Shown: positions 56,519 through 64,000 of the stretch, in pieces
How the letters are laid out: each line of letters opens with the position of its first letter
How positions within the stretch are numbered: the first letter of the stretch is position 1
Assembly: GCA_900468535.1 (NCBI GenBank)
Contig: UBTY01000011.1
Span: 38,526-102,525 of the forward strand
DNA length: 64,000 bases
Reading direction: 5' to 3'
Source of the DNA: Hyphomicrobiales bacterium
GTDB lineage: Bacteria > Pseudomonadota > Alphaproteobacteria > Rhizobiales > Rhizobiaceae
Position numbers and translations under genes: made by a program
The notes under the pieces: model-generated
Told to the model about the DNA's origin: nothing
Database searches by the model: none
Seen by the model: the letters and a program-made list of their open reading frames with translations, nothing else

Positions 56519-56965
56519 ATGGCTGACAAGGGCTTTTCCATTTCGGGCGAACTCGCGGAAGAAGGTCACCGGCTTCTGCAGCGCGTGTACTATGAAGACA
56601 CGGATTTTTCCGGCCTCGTCTACCATGCCCGCTATCTCCATTTCCTCGAGCGCGGCCGAACGGACTACCTGCGTTGCCTCGGCGTCGAGCAGCGAGAACT
56701 GATCAATGCGGACGAAGAGGGGCTTGTTTTCGTCGTCCACCGGATGGAGATCGACTTCAAGCAGCCGGCAAGGATGGATGACATTCTGACCGTTCTGACG
56801 CGAACGGAAAAGGCAGGCGGCGCCAAGATGGTGCTGAGCCAGGAGATCCGCAGGGACGAGGTGGTGCTGATCGCCGCTAAGGTCATCATCGCGGTCATCA
56901 ATGCCAAGGGGCGTCCGCGGCGGCTGCCGGACGGGCTCGCCAAGCAAATGCTGATCGAGCTTTAG
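56519..56965 (+). CDS. ybgC: Acyl-CoA thioesterase YbgC
   Basis: A 148-residue hotdog-fold thioesterase. RVYYEDTDFSGLVYHARYLHFLERGRTD carries the catalytic Asp and is the YbgC hallmark. It acts on acyl-CoAs and is part of the Tol-Pal locus in many proteobacteria. ATG 56519 is chosen over ATG 56516 for spacing to GGAGAG. A receptor gene has been inserted between it and tolQ. Confidence 0.92.
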   Translation: MADKGFSISGELAEEGHRLLQRVYYEDTDFSGLVYHARYLHFLERGRTDYLRCLGVEQRELINADEEGLVFVVHRMEIDFKQPARMDDILTVLTRTEKAGGAKMVLSQEIRRDEVVLIAAKVIIAVINAKGRPRRLPDGLAKQMLIEL

Positions 56966-57149
56966 TCGATTGAGCATTAATTTCTCCCAGAAAGCGATGG
57001 TGTCATGGTCCGTTCGCGTTCTGGTTTAAAGTATTGAAAAACTGCGAAATTTTCATAACATCACATACAAAATCATAGATCGAATTTTAAATTATATTTA
57101 ATTGAACTCATTCAGACCCAGCTAAAGTTTCCTTGCGCGAAGGTCTGAA
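56966..57149 (+). promoter_or_regulatory. AT-rich promoter region of the HBM receptor gene
   Basis: 184 bases, strongly AT-rich (57040-57110), typical of an upstream promoter region. No single element stands out. Confidence 0.4.
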
Positions 57150-59354
57150 ATGTCTGGCTTCCTGTCCAATCTCAAAATCGGTCAGCGGGTACTTATGCTC
57201 GCTGTCGTCGCACTCGTCGGTATCGGCGCGATCTCGGCTATCTTCCTGTTCCAGCGGAATGTCGAGGCCGGCTATCGGGCCGCTGCCGACCGTCTTGCGA
57301 CTGCCGAGTCCGAGGTCTCGAAGCTTGCGATGACCATCCTGCAGAACCGCCGGCACGAGAAGGATTTCCTGCTCCGCAAGGACGATGCTTCGGTCAAGAG
57401 CTTCGAGCAATCCACGACGGATGCGAAACAGATTCTCGCGGAGCTGCGCGCCGACGTGGACACGCAGATGCTCGACGAGCTGGACGCGATCGGAAAGCAA
57501 TACGACGCCTACGCCGCCAACTTCAGCTCGCTGGCAGAGAAGAATGCAACACTCGGCCTCGATCCTTCAAAGGGTCTCGAAGGCGCAATGCGCGAGGCCG
57601 TGCATTCGATCGAGGATCAGCTTGGCTCCGTCAAGGACAGCGATCTGATGGTCAGCATGCTGATGCTGCGTCGGCACGAAAAGGATTTCATCATCCGCCG
57701 CGATGCGAAGTATGTCGCCCAGCATGCCGAGGAGATCAAAACCTTCACGGCGCTTGCCGGACGCGACCTGAAGGCGTCCGAGGTCCGCGATCCGATCATG
57801 AAGGCCCTGAACGTCTACGGCGCCGCGTTCCAGAAATACGCCGCCGTTGCGCTCGAAGAGGCCGATGCCCGTAAGGCTACATCGGAAAGCTATGCCGTCG
57901 TCGAGCCGATGATCGACGCCTGGAAGCAGGATTATGCCTCCGCGAAGGCCGCGACGCAGAAGGCCAACGATGCGGCTGCCAGCCGCGCGATGGCATTCGT
58001 TGCAGCGGCCCTTGCCGCGACCGTCATCATTCTGATCTCCGCCGTATTCCTGATCGGACGCTCGATTGCGCGCCCGATCGTCTCTGTGACCGACGCCATG
58101 CGCACGCTCGCCGGCGGCAATACGGGAATTACCGTGCCCGGCCTTGGCCGCCGCGACGAGATCGGCCAGATGGCGACGGCCCTTGATGTGTTCAAGCAGG
58201 CAGCGATCGCAAACCGGCGCCTGGAAGAGGAAGCGACAGCAGCCCGCGCGCATGCGGAAGCCGAGCGCGTCAGGATGCAGGAGGAAGCCGAAGCGTCCGC
58301 CCAGCTGCGTCTTCGCCAGGCGACATCAGGTCTTGCGGACGGTTTGCGGCGTCTTGCCGCAGGCGACCTCTCGTTTCGGTTGGACGACCCCTTTGCGCCC
58401 GACTTCGAACAGTTGCGCCACGATCTCAATCAGGCCGTTCAGCAGCTCGGCCAGACATTGGCTGAAGTCACCGGTGCCGCCCATTCCATCGACGGTGGCA
58501 GCAGCGAGATCAGCCAGAGTGCCGACGATCTCTCGAGGCGTACGGAACAGCAGGCGGCATCGCTCGAGGAGACCGCCGCGGCCCTCGACGAGATTACCGC
58601 GAACGTCTCGAACTCGTCGCGACGCGCCGATGAAGCGCGTTCGGTCGCCGAGCGTGCGAATGGCAGCGCGGTTCATTCCGGCAAGATCGTCGGCAACGCG
58701 ATTGATGCCATGCAGCGGATCGAACAGTCCTCGCTGCAGATTTCCAACATCATCGGCGTCATCGACGAGATCGCCTTCCAGACCAACCTTCTTGCGCTCA
58801 ACGCAGGCGTCGAAGCGGCCCGTGCAGGCGAAGCAGGCAAGGGTTTTGCCGTCGTCGCGCAGGAAGTCCGCGAGCTTGCACAACGCTCGGCGCTTGCCGC
58901 CAAGGAGATCAAGGATCTCATCCGCAACTCCAGCGACGAGGTGCAGAGCGGCGTCAAGCTGGTGCGCGAAACGGGCGATGCCCTCCATCAGATCGGCGAG
59001 TACGTGGCTTCGATCAACCAGCACATGGACGCGATCGCAACCGCTTCCCGGGAGCAGTCGATCGGCCTCGCCGAGGTCAACACGGCCGTCAATCAGATGG
59101 ACCAAGTGACGCAGCAGAATGCCGCGATGGTCGAGGAGACCAACGCCGCAAGCGCGACCCTGGCCAAGGAAGCCAGCAGGTTGCGGGAGCTGATCTCGCA
59201 GTTCAAGGTGCTCGGGGCGGAGCAGTCCAGCGCGCTGCGCAACGTCGCCGCCACCATGGCCGCGCCATCTCCGGTGCGGGCTCGTCCAGCCGCTTCGCAG
59301 ATGAAGCGCGTGGCAAACGGCCCTGCTTATCAGGACGGTTGGGACGAGTTCTGA
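57150..59354 (+). CDS. Methyl-accepting chemotaxis protein with HBM sensor
   Basis: A 734-residue receptor. TM1 about 13-34; the periplasmic part is a helical bimodular (HBM) bundle with the motif RRHEKDF twice, near 67 and 174; TM2 about 280-305; HAMP; a second HAMP-like segment; signalling tip [20 protein letters not shown] near 550. It ends in GWDEF, a C-terminal pentapeptide-like tether for CheR/CheB. HBM receptors often sense organic acids. It is placed between ybgC and tolQ, an unusual neighbourhood. Confidence 0.92.
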   Translation: MSGFLSNLKIGQRVLMLAVVALVGIGAISAIFLFQRNVEAGYRAAADRLATAESEVSKLAMTILQNRRHEKDFLLRKDDASVKSFEQSTTDAKQILAELRADVDTQMLDELDAIGKQYDAYAANFSSLAEKNATLGLDPSKGLEGAMREAVHSIEDQLGSVKDSDLMVSMLMLRRHEKDFIIRRDAKYVAQHAEEIKTFTALAGRDLKASEVRDPIMKALNVYGAAFQKYAAVALEEADARKATSESYAVVEPMIDAWKQDYASAKAATQKANDAAASRAMAFVAAALAATVIILISAVFLIGRSIARPIVSVTDAMRTLAGGNTGITVPGLGRRDEIGQMATALDVFKQAAIANRRLEEEATAARAHAEAERVRMQEEAEASAQLRLRQATSGLADGLRRLAAGDLSFRLDDPFAPDFEQLRHDLNQAVQQLGQTLAEVTGAAHSIDGGSSEISQSADDLSRRTEQQAASLEETAAALDEITANVSNSSRRADEARSVAERANGSAVHSGKIVGNAIDAMQRIEQSSLQISNIIGVIDEIAFQTNLLALNAGVEAARAGEAGKGFAVVAQEVRELAQRSALAAKEIKDLIRNSSDEVQSGVKLVRETGDALHQIGEYVASINQHMDAIATASREQSIGLAEVNTAVNQMDQVTQQNAAMVEETNAASATLAKEASRLRELISQFKVLGAEQSSALRNVAATMAAPSPVRARPAASQMKRVANGPAYQDGWDEF

Positions 59355-59741
59355 TCTGCGAATGACGCATGGCGGCAATGAGGAAGACAGCGCTTGTAAA
59401 ATCTTGACTTTTGTGTGAAGGAATTCGCGCGTTGCAAGATGAGCGCTGTTTCGGCCGTCTAAAATAGAACTGGCTAAGTAATCCAAGGGACAAATCTTCG
59501 CCGATAATCCGCTGTCATAGTCCGGCGCTAACGAACTATTAACCATAATAGTGTCTTACTCGGAAAGTCAGAGTTTGTGCGGTGCACGCCTTCCTTTGAC
59601 CAAATTTGACGGCAAGGAAGACGGATAAGAGCTTGGAAGCTTGACCAGGGCTTTGGGCGGCGGCCGCCAGACACTTCTTGCGAGATCACTTTGTGCCGCC
59701 CGGTCAAGCGCCGGGCGTTTGGATTCGGGGATTTTGGATCA
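59355..59741. other. Upstream region of the tol-pal operon
   Basis: A 387-base gap without a gene. It contains a TTAACCAT site (59539-59546) inside a perfect dyad and a GCCCGG/CCGGGC stem near the tolQ start. Confidence 0.6.
59535..59552. promoter_or_regulatory. CtrA-type site within a dyad before tolQ
   Basis: ACTATTA-ACCA-TAATAGT is a perfect dyad that embeds TTAACCAT, the CtrA half-site. Shares TTAACCATAAT with the site before pal. Confidence 0.5.
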
Positions 59742-60461
59742 ATGGAACAAGTAGGATTGGCAGCAGCAACGGCCGACGTCAGCCTCTGGTCGCTGTTTAT
59801 GCAGGCAGGTCTCGTCGTCAAGCTGGTCATGCTCGGGCTCATCGCAGCCTCGGTCTGGACCTGGGCGATCGTCATCGACAAATATCTGGCTTACGGCCGC
59901 GCACGGCGCCAGTTCGACAAGTTCGAACAGGTGTTCTGGTCCGGCCAGTCGCTGGAAGAACTTTACCGGACGCTGTCGGAGCGTAACAATACTGGCCTCG
60001 CATCGATCTTCGTCGCCGCCATGCGCGAGTGGAAGAAGTCGTTCGAACGCGGTGCGCGCTCGCCGATCGGCCTGCAGATGCGTATCGATCGCGCCATGGA
60101 CGTCACGCTCGCTCGAGAGTCCGAATTTCTCTCCGCCCGTCTCGGCTCGCTGGCGACGATCGGTTCTGCCGGTCCGTTCATCGGTCTGTTCGGTACGGTC
60201 GTCGGTATCATGACCTCGTTCCAGGCAATCGCCGGCTCGAAGTCGACCAACCTCGCGGTCGTGGCACCGGGTATCGCTGAAGCGCTTCTGGCGACTGCGA
60301 TCGGCCTCGTTGCCGCTATCCCGGCGGTTATCGCCTACAACAAGTTCTCCGCCGATGCCGGCAAGCTCTCGGGCCGCATGGAAGGCTTCGCGGATGAATT
60401 CTCCGCCATCCTTTCGCGACAAATCGACGAGAAGCTGCAGCCGCGCCAGGCCGCTCAGTAA
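59742..60461 (+). CDS. tolQ: TolQ inner-membrane proton-channel protein
   Basis: A 239-residue TolQ. Three membrane helices (about 18-40, 132-155, 168-192) and the TM2-3 segment SAGPFIGLFGTVVGIMTSFQAI and LLATAIGLVAAIPAVIAYNKF with the key Thr. With TolR and TolA it powers constriction of the outer membrane. ATG 59742 (MEQVGLAAA) fits the family; the longer upstream frame is rejected. Confidence 0.96.
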   Translation: MEQVGLAAATADVSLWSLFMQAGLVVKLVMLGLIAASVWTWAIVIDKYLAYGRARRQFDKFEQVFWSGQSLEELYRTLSERNNTGLASIFVAAMREWKKSFERGARSPIGLQMRIDRAMDVTLARESEFLSARLGSLATIGSAGPFIGLFGTVVGIMTSFQAIAGSKSTNLAVVAPGIAEALLATAIGLVAAIPAVIAYNKFSADAGKLSGRMEGFADEFSAILSRQIDEKLQPRQAAQ

Positions 60462-60484
60462 TCGACGGGAACGGAGTTAACGAT

Positions 60485-60946
60485 ATGGGTATGGGTGCTC
60501 CAAGCGGTGGCGGAGGCGGCGGTGGCCGCGGTGGTCGTCGTCGCGGTGGCCACAGAGGCGGTGCCATCTCCGAAATCAACGTGACGCCGCTGGTCGACGT
60601 CATGCTCGTGCTGCTGATCATCTTCATGGTCGCCGCACCGATGATGACGGTCGGCGTGCCGGTCGACCTGCCGGAAACACAGGCCAAGGCGCTGAATTCC
60701 GAAACGCAGCCGATCACTATCTCGGTCAAGAACGACGGTCAGGTGTTCCTGCAGGAAACGCCGATCCCGGCCGAAGAGATTGCCGCGAAGCTCGAGGCGA
60801 TCGCAACGACCGGCTACAATGAGCGCATCTTCGTTCGCGGCGATGCGACCGCGCCCTATGGCGTGATCGCCGACGTTATGGCCCGCATTCAGGGTGCAGG
60901 CTACAAGAACATCGGCCTCGTCACCCAAGAGAAGAAGGGCCCGTAG
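60485..60946 (+). CDS. tolR: TolR
   Basis: A 153-residue TolR. A Gly/Arg-rich N-terminus is followed by the single TM with the proton-carrying Asp (ISEINVTPLVDVMLVLLIIF) and a periplasmic dimerisation domain (PITISVKNDGQVFLQE). GGAG precedes the ATG. Confidence 0.96.
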   Translation: MGMGAPSGGGGGGGRGGRRRGGHRGGAISEINVTPLVDVMLVLLIIFMVAAPMMTVGVPVDLPETQAKALNSETQPITISVKNDGQVFLQETPIPAEEIAAKLEAIATTGYNERIFVRGDATAPYGVIADVMARIQGAGYKNIGLVTQEKKGP

Positions 60947-60954
60947 TAAACGCT

Positions 60955-62094
60955 ATGAAGGCCAGTATCGTCTCATCTGCTGCTCTGCACTGTGCACTGC
61001 TCGCCTGGGCGCTGATTTCGATCGGCTCCCCGGAGCAGTTCAAGGTCGAGGATTTCGAGGCGATGCCCGTCGACCTCGTTCCCGTCGAAGAAATGACGCA
61101 GATGCAGCAGGGCGACAAGACGGCCAAGCCGAGCGAAAAGCCGGCGCCGAAGCCGACGACCAAGCCTGCCGATGTCCCGAACGCCGAGAACATGGGCGAC
61201 AACAAGGTCGACATCAAGACTCCGCCGATCCCGAACGCCAAGCCGAACAACAATGTCAGCCAGGCGTCTCCGAAGGCATCCGAAAAGCCTCTTCCTCAAA
61301 ATGATCCTGTCCCGAACGAGGTGAAGGACATCATGAAGGAAGAGACGGACGTCGAGCCGAAACAGGTCGCGTCCATTACGCCGCCGAAGCCGGATATCGC
61401 GCCGCCCACCCCGACGCCTGAAAAGCCCGAAGAGAAGCCGCAGGAACAGGCCGAGCCTCCGAAGCCGGATGCCGAAGCCCTGCCTGACAAGGTGCCGACC
61501 CCGGTCGTGAAGCCGACGCCGCCGAAGCCGCCGGAACAGAAGCCGGCCGAAAAGCCGCCTGAGAAGAAGACCGACGATAAGGCAAAATCCGACGACAAGC
61601 CGACGGACAAGAAGCTGGCCGACAAGAAGCAGGAAAAGGCCAAGGCCTCGTCCGCGAAGGACAGCGACTTCAACGCTGACGATATCGCGGCGCTGCTGAA
61701 CAAGCAGGATCCGTCGAATGGCGGCGCCAAGAGGTCGACCGAAGTTGCCTCGCTCGGCGCCAAGAAGGCGACCGGTGGCTCCAAGCTGTCGATGAGCGAG
61801 ATGGACGCGTTGCGTAGCGCGATTGCCGGCAACTGGTCGGTTATTCCAGGCATGGAAGGTGCGAGCGACGTTCGCATCAAGGTCCATATGAAGCTTGACC
61901 CGGATGGCAACATCATCGGCTCGCCCGAAGTTGAAGCCATCGGCGGCACCAACGAGGCAACGCGGATGGCGTTGGCGAGCGGTGCCAAGCGCGCCGTCAT
62001 GAAGTCGTCGCCGTTCACGAACCTTCCGAAAGACAAATACGACGCCTGGGGCGAAGTCATCGTCAATTTCGATCCCAGCGATCTAGCCCTTTAA
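60955..62094 (+). CDS. tolA: TolA
   Basis: A 379-residue protein: N-terminal TM (about 7-26), a very Pro/Lys/Glu-rich periplasmic linker (about 45-250) and a C-terminal domain (about 275-379; [34 protein letters not shown]) like TolA III that contacts TolB/Pal. The linker is a long extended rod rather than the E. coli helix. Confidence 0.92.
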   Translation: MKASIVSSAALHCALLAWALISIGSPEQFKVEDFEAMPVDLVPVEEMTQMQQGDKTAKPSEKPAPKPTTKPADVPNAENMGDNKVDIKTPPIPNAKPNNNVSQASPKASEKPLPQNDPVPNEVKDIMKEETDVEPKQVASITPPKPDIAPPTPTPEKPEEKPQEQAEPPKPDAEALPDKVPTPVVKPTPPKPPEQKPAEKPPEKKTDDKAKSDDKPTDKKLADKKQEKAKASSAKDSDFNADDIAALLNKQDPSNGGAKRSTEVASLGAKKATGGSKLSMSEMDALRSAIAGNWSVIPGMEGASDVRIKVHMKLDPDGNIIGSPEVEAIGGTNEATRMALASGAKRAVMKSSPFTNLPKDKYDAWGEVIVNFDPSDLAL

Positions 62095-62116
62095 AATGCT
62101 GAAAGGCTTGTGCTCT

Positions 62117-63427
62117 ATGACCAAGTGTTCTCTTTTCCGCGCCCTGATGGTCGCCGTCGGCATGGTCGCGACGGCCGTTGTCGCGACGCCAGCGAATGCG
62201 CTTGTCGAAATCAACATCAACAAGGGTAACGTCGAGCCGTTGCCGATCGCGATCACCGACTTCCTGCAGGGCGACATGGGCGCGCAGGTGTCGCAGGTCG
62301 TGGCAGCCGACCTTCAGCGCTCCGGTCTCTTCGCGCCGATCAACAAGAACGCCTTCATCGAGAAGATTTCCAATCCGGATGCCGCGCCGCGCTTCGAGGA
62401 CTGGAAGGTCATCAATGCCCAGGCACTCGTAACGGGTCGCGTGACGCAGGAAGCCGATGGCCGTCTGCGCGCAGAATTCCGACTGTGGGACACCTTTGCC
62501 GGCACGCAGATGACCGGCCAGCAGTTCTACACGCAGCCTGAGAACTGGCGCCGCGTGGCGCACATCATCGCCGATGCGATCTACAAGCAGATCACCGGCG
62601 AAGAAGGCTACTTCGATACGCGCGTCGTCTTCGTGTCCGAATCCGGGACGAAGCAGGAGCGCAAGCGCCAGCTGGCCATCATGGACCAGGACGGCTTCAA
62701 CGTTCGCATGCTGACCAACGGTAGCGACCTGGTTCTGACGCCGCGCTTCTCGCCGAACCGGCAGGAAGTCACCTACATGTCGTTCGCCAACCAGCAGCCG
62801 CGCGTTTACCTGCTGCAGCTGGAAACTGGACAGCGCGAAGTTGTCGGCAACTTCCCGGGCATGACCTTCTCGCCGCGCTTCTCGCCGGATGGACAGAAGG
62901 TCGTCATGAGCCTTCAGCAGGAAGGCAATGCTAACATCTACACGATGGACCTGCGTTCGCGCACCACGACGCGCCTGACCTCGACAGCTGCGATCGATAC
63001 ATCTCCCTCCTATTCGCCTGACGGCGGCCGGATCGTCTTCGAAAGCGACCGTGGCGGCCACCAGCAGATCTACGTCATGAATGCCGACGGTTCCGGCCAG
63101 ACGCGTATTTCCTTCGGCGACGGCAACTATTCGACGCCGGTCTGGTCTCCGCGTGGCGATCTGATCGCCTTCACCAAGCAGTCGGGCGGCAAGTTTTCGA
63201 TCGGCGTGATGAAGCCTGATGGTTCGGGCGAGCGCATCCTGACCACCGGCTTCCACAACGAAGGCCCGACCTGGGCGCCGAACGGCCGTGTCATCATGTT
63301 CTTCCGCCAGGCGGCTGGTGCGGGTGGTCCGCAACTCTATTCGATCGATCTGACCGGTTACAACGAACAGATGATCAAGACCCCGGCATACGCTTCCGAC
63401 CCGGCCTGGTCGCCGCTTCTGGAGTAG
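62117..63427 (+). CDS. tolB: TolB
   Basis: A 436-residue periplasmic TolB with a signal peptide (1-28, VATPANA), an N-terminal D1 domain and a beta-propeller of repeated [20 protein letters not shown] blades from about 190. ATG 62117 is preceded by AAAGG; an ATG at 62096 lacks a ribosome site. It bridges TolA and Pal. Confidence 0.96.
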   Translation: MTKCSLFRALMVAVGMVATAVVATPANALVEININKGNVEPLPIAITDFLQGDMGAQVSQVVAADLQRSGLFAPINKNAFIEKISNPDAAPRFEDWKVINAQALVTGRVTQEADGRLRAEFRLWDTFAGTQMTGQQFYTQPENWRRVAHIIADAIYKQITGEEGYFDTRVVFVSESGTKQERKRQLAIMDQDGFNVRMLTNGSDLVLTPRFSPNRQEVTYMSFANQQPRVYLLQLETGQREVVGNFPGMTFSPRFSPDGQKVVMSLQQEGNANIYTMDLRSRTTTRLTSTAAIDTSPSYSPDGGRIVFESDRGGHQQIYVMNADGSGQTRISFGDGNYSTPVWSPRGDLIAFTKQSGGKFSIGVMKPDGSGERILTTGFHNEGPTWAPNGRVIMFFRQAAGAGGPQLYSIDLTGYNEQMIKTPAYASDPAWSPLLE

Positions 63428-63503
63428 GAAAGACTGTGGATGTGCCTTCTTGTCGCCGCAAAAATCCTGGATTGGGGCGACAGAGGGACAAATCAACCAT
63501 TCG

Positions 63504-63511
63504 TTAACCAT
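63504..63511 (+). promoter_or_regulatory. CtrA half-site before pal
   Basis: TTAACCAT, followed by AAT, lies 73 bases before the pal ATG; the 11 bases TTAACCATAAT are identical to the tolQ site. Suggests pal has its own CtrA-linked promoter. Confidence 0.5.
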
Positions 63512-63583
63512 AATTCTTGAAAGCCGATTAACCGAGAACGGTTACAGTCCGGCAACCTTAATCAAGTCGCAAGGAGACCGGCC

Positions 63584-64000
63584 ATGAGCCGAATTCACGC
63601 CCCGGCAATGAGCCGCATGCAGAGCTTCGCCCGTAACCCCGTCATGATCGCGCTCGTTGCCGGTCTTGCTCTGGCTGGTTGCGCAAACAAGAAGAACATG
63701 GCCAACAGCGCCGGCGATCTCGGCCTTGGCGCCGGCGCCGCAACGCCGGGCTCCGCGCAGGACTTCACCGTCAATGTCGGCGACCGTATCTTCTTCGACA
63801 CCGACTCCACCTCGATCCGTGCAGACGCCGCCCAGACGCTCGACCGTCAGGCTCAGTGGCTCGCTCGTTATCCGAAGTACGCGATCACCGTCGAAGGCCA
63901 TGCCGACGAACGCGGTACGCGCGAATACAACCTCGCTCTCGGCGCTCGCCGTGCGGCTGCCGCCAAGGACTACCTCGCTTCGCGCGGCGTTCCGGCTCAG
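63584..64000 (+). CDS. pal: Peptidoglycan-associated lipoprotein Pal, partial
   Basis: The first 139 codons; the gene runs off the window. AAGGAG precedes ATG 63584. A lipobox LALAGC puts the lipid-carrying Cys at residue 33; the OmpA domain begins around 60 (FDTDSTSIRADAAQTL) and shows the peptidoglycan motif VEGHADERGTREYNLALG. It anchors the outer membrane to the cell wall. Confidence 0.95.
   Translation, partial: MSRIHAPAMSRMQSFARNPVMIALVAGLALAGCANKKNMANSAGDLGLGAGAATPGSAQDFTVNVGDRIFFDTDSTSIRADAAQTLDRQAQWLARYPKYAITVEGHADERGTREYNLALGARRAAAAKDYLASRGVPAQ

Noticed and set aside
1..64000. tRNA, rRNA, insertion sequences, prophage genes, CRISPR arrays
   Set aside because: None was recognised on reading; no transposase or integrase family frame and no regular repeat-spacer pattern was found.

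Overview
The window looks like a chromosomal segment of an alphaproteobacterium of the Rhizobiaceae (Rhizobium / Agrobacterium / Ensifer type), GC-rich with strong codon bias. Evidence: the sulfolipid operon sqdB-sqdD-sqdC, an lpiA/mprF-acvB pair, an RcdA (DUF1465) gene, DUF1192, DUF4164 and DUF1127 small proteins, a 73-residue cysteine-free L31, GTG/TTG starts, CtrA-type TTAA-N7-TTAA and TTAACCAT motifs, and an EcfG-type GGAAC-N16-CGTT promoter. I saw no phage, plasmid, insertion-sequence, CRISPR or tRNA genes.

Layout. (1) 0.5-10.0 kb: a complete chemosensory operon, STAS - cheY - cheA - cheW - mcp - mcp - cheW - cheR - cheB, with no cheD or flagellar genes beside it. (2) 10-15.5 kb: SDR with TetR regulator, suhB-type phosphatase, a TolQ/MotA-like plus OmpA/MotB-like pair, YegP, a small membrane protein behind a striking dyad operator. 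(3) 15.6-22.2 kb: ABC exporter, rpmE, nucleoside deaminase, rcdA, DUF1192, MFS and PhzF genes. (4) 22.4-32 kb: central carbon metabolism on the minus strand (fba class I, pgk, gap, tkt) plus a K+/H+ antiporter, then DUF4164 - zapA - 6S RNA on the plus strand. (5) 32.3-41 kb: DUF1127, YigZ, gnd, MscS, mprF-acvB. (6) 40.7-52.6 kb: mainly minus-strand dinB-like, ruvBAC, yebC, YmdB-type phosphoesterase, 5-FCL, with chemoreceptor, luciferase-like, IalB and SH3 genes between. (7) 52.6-56.4 kb: an Ala-rich protein and sqdBDC. (8) 56.5-64 kb: ybgC, an HBM chemoreceptor, then tolQ-tolR-tolA-tolB-pal (pal runs off the end).

How it fits together. Chemosensing (four receptors), envelope integrity (Tol-Pal, MscS, lysyl-PG and sulfolipid synthesis) and glycolysis/pentose phosphate functions dominate. 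The most interesting signals are regulatory and structural: three full CtrA boxes (two beside rcdA, one of them heading a candidate small RNA), matching TTAACCATAAT sites before tolQ and pal, an uncommon 16-bp-arm dyad wrapped around a promoter -35, a degenerate LexA box at ruvC, an EcfG promoter before a stress flavoprotein-like gene, and a gene order that suggests an inversion separating 6S RNA from 5-FCL and ruvCAB from ybgC-tol.
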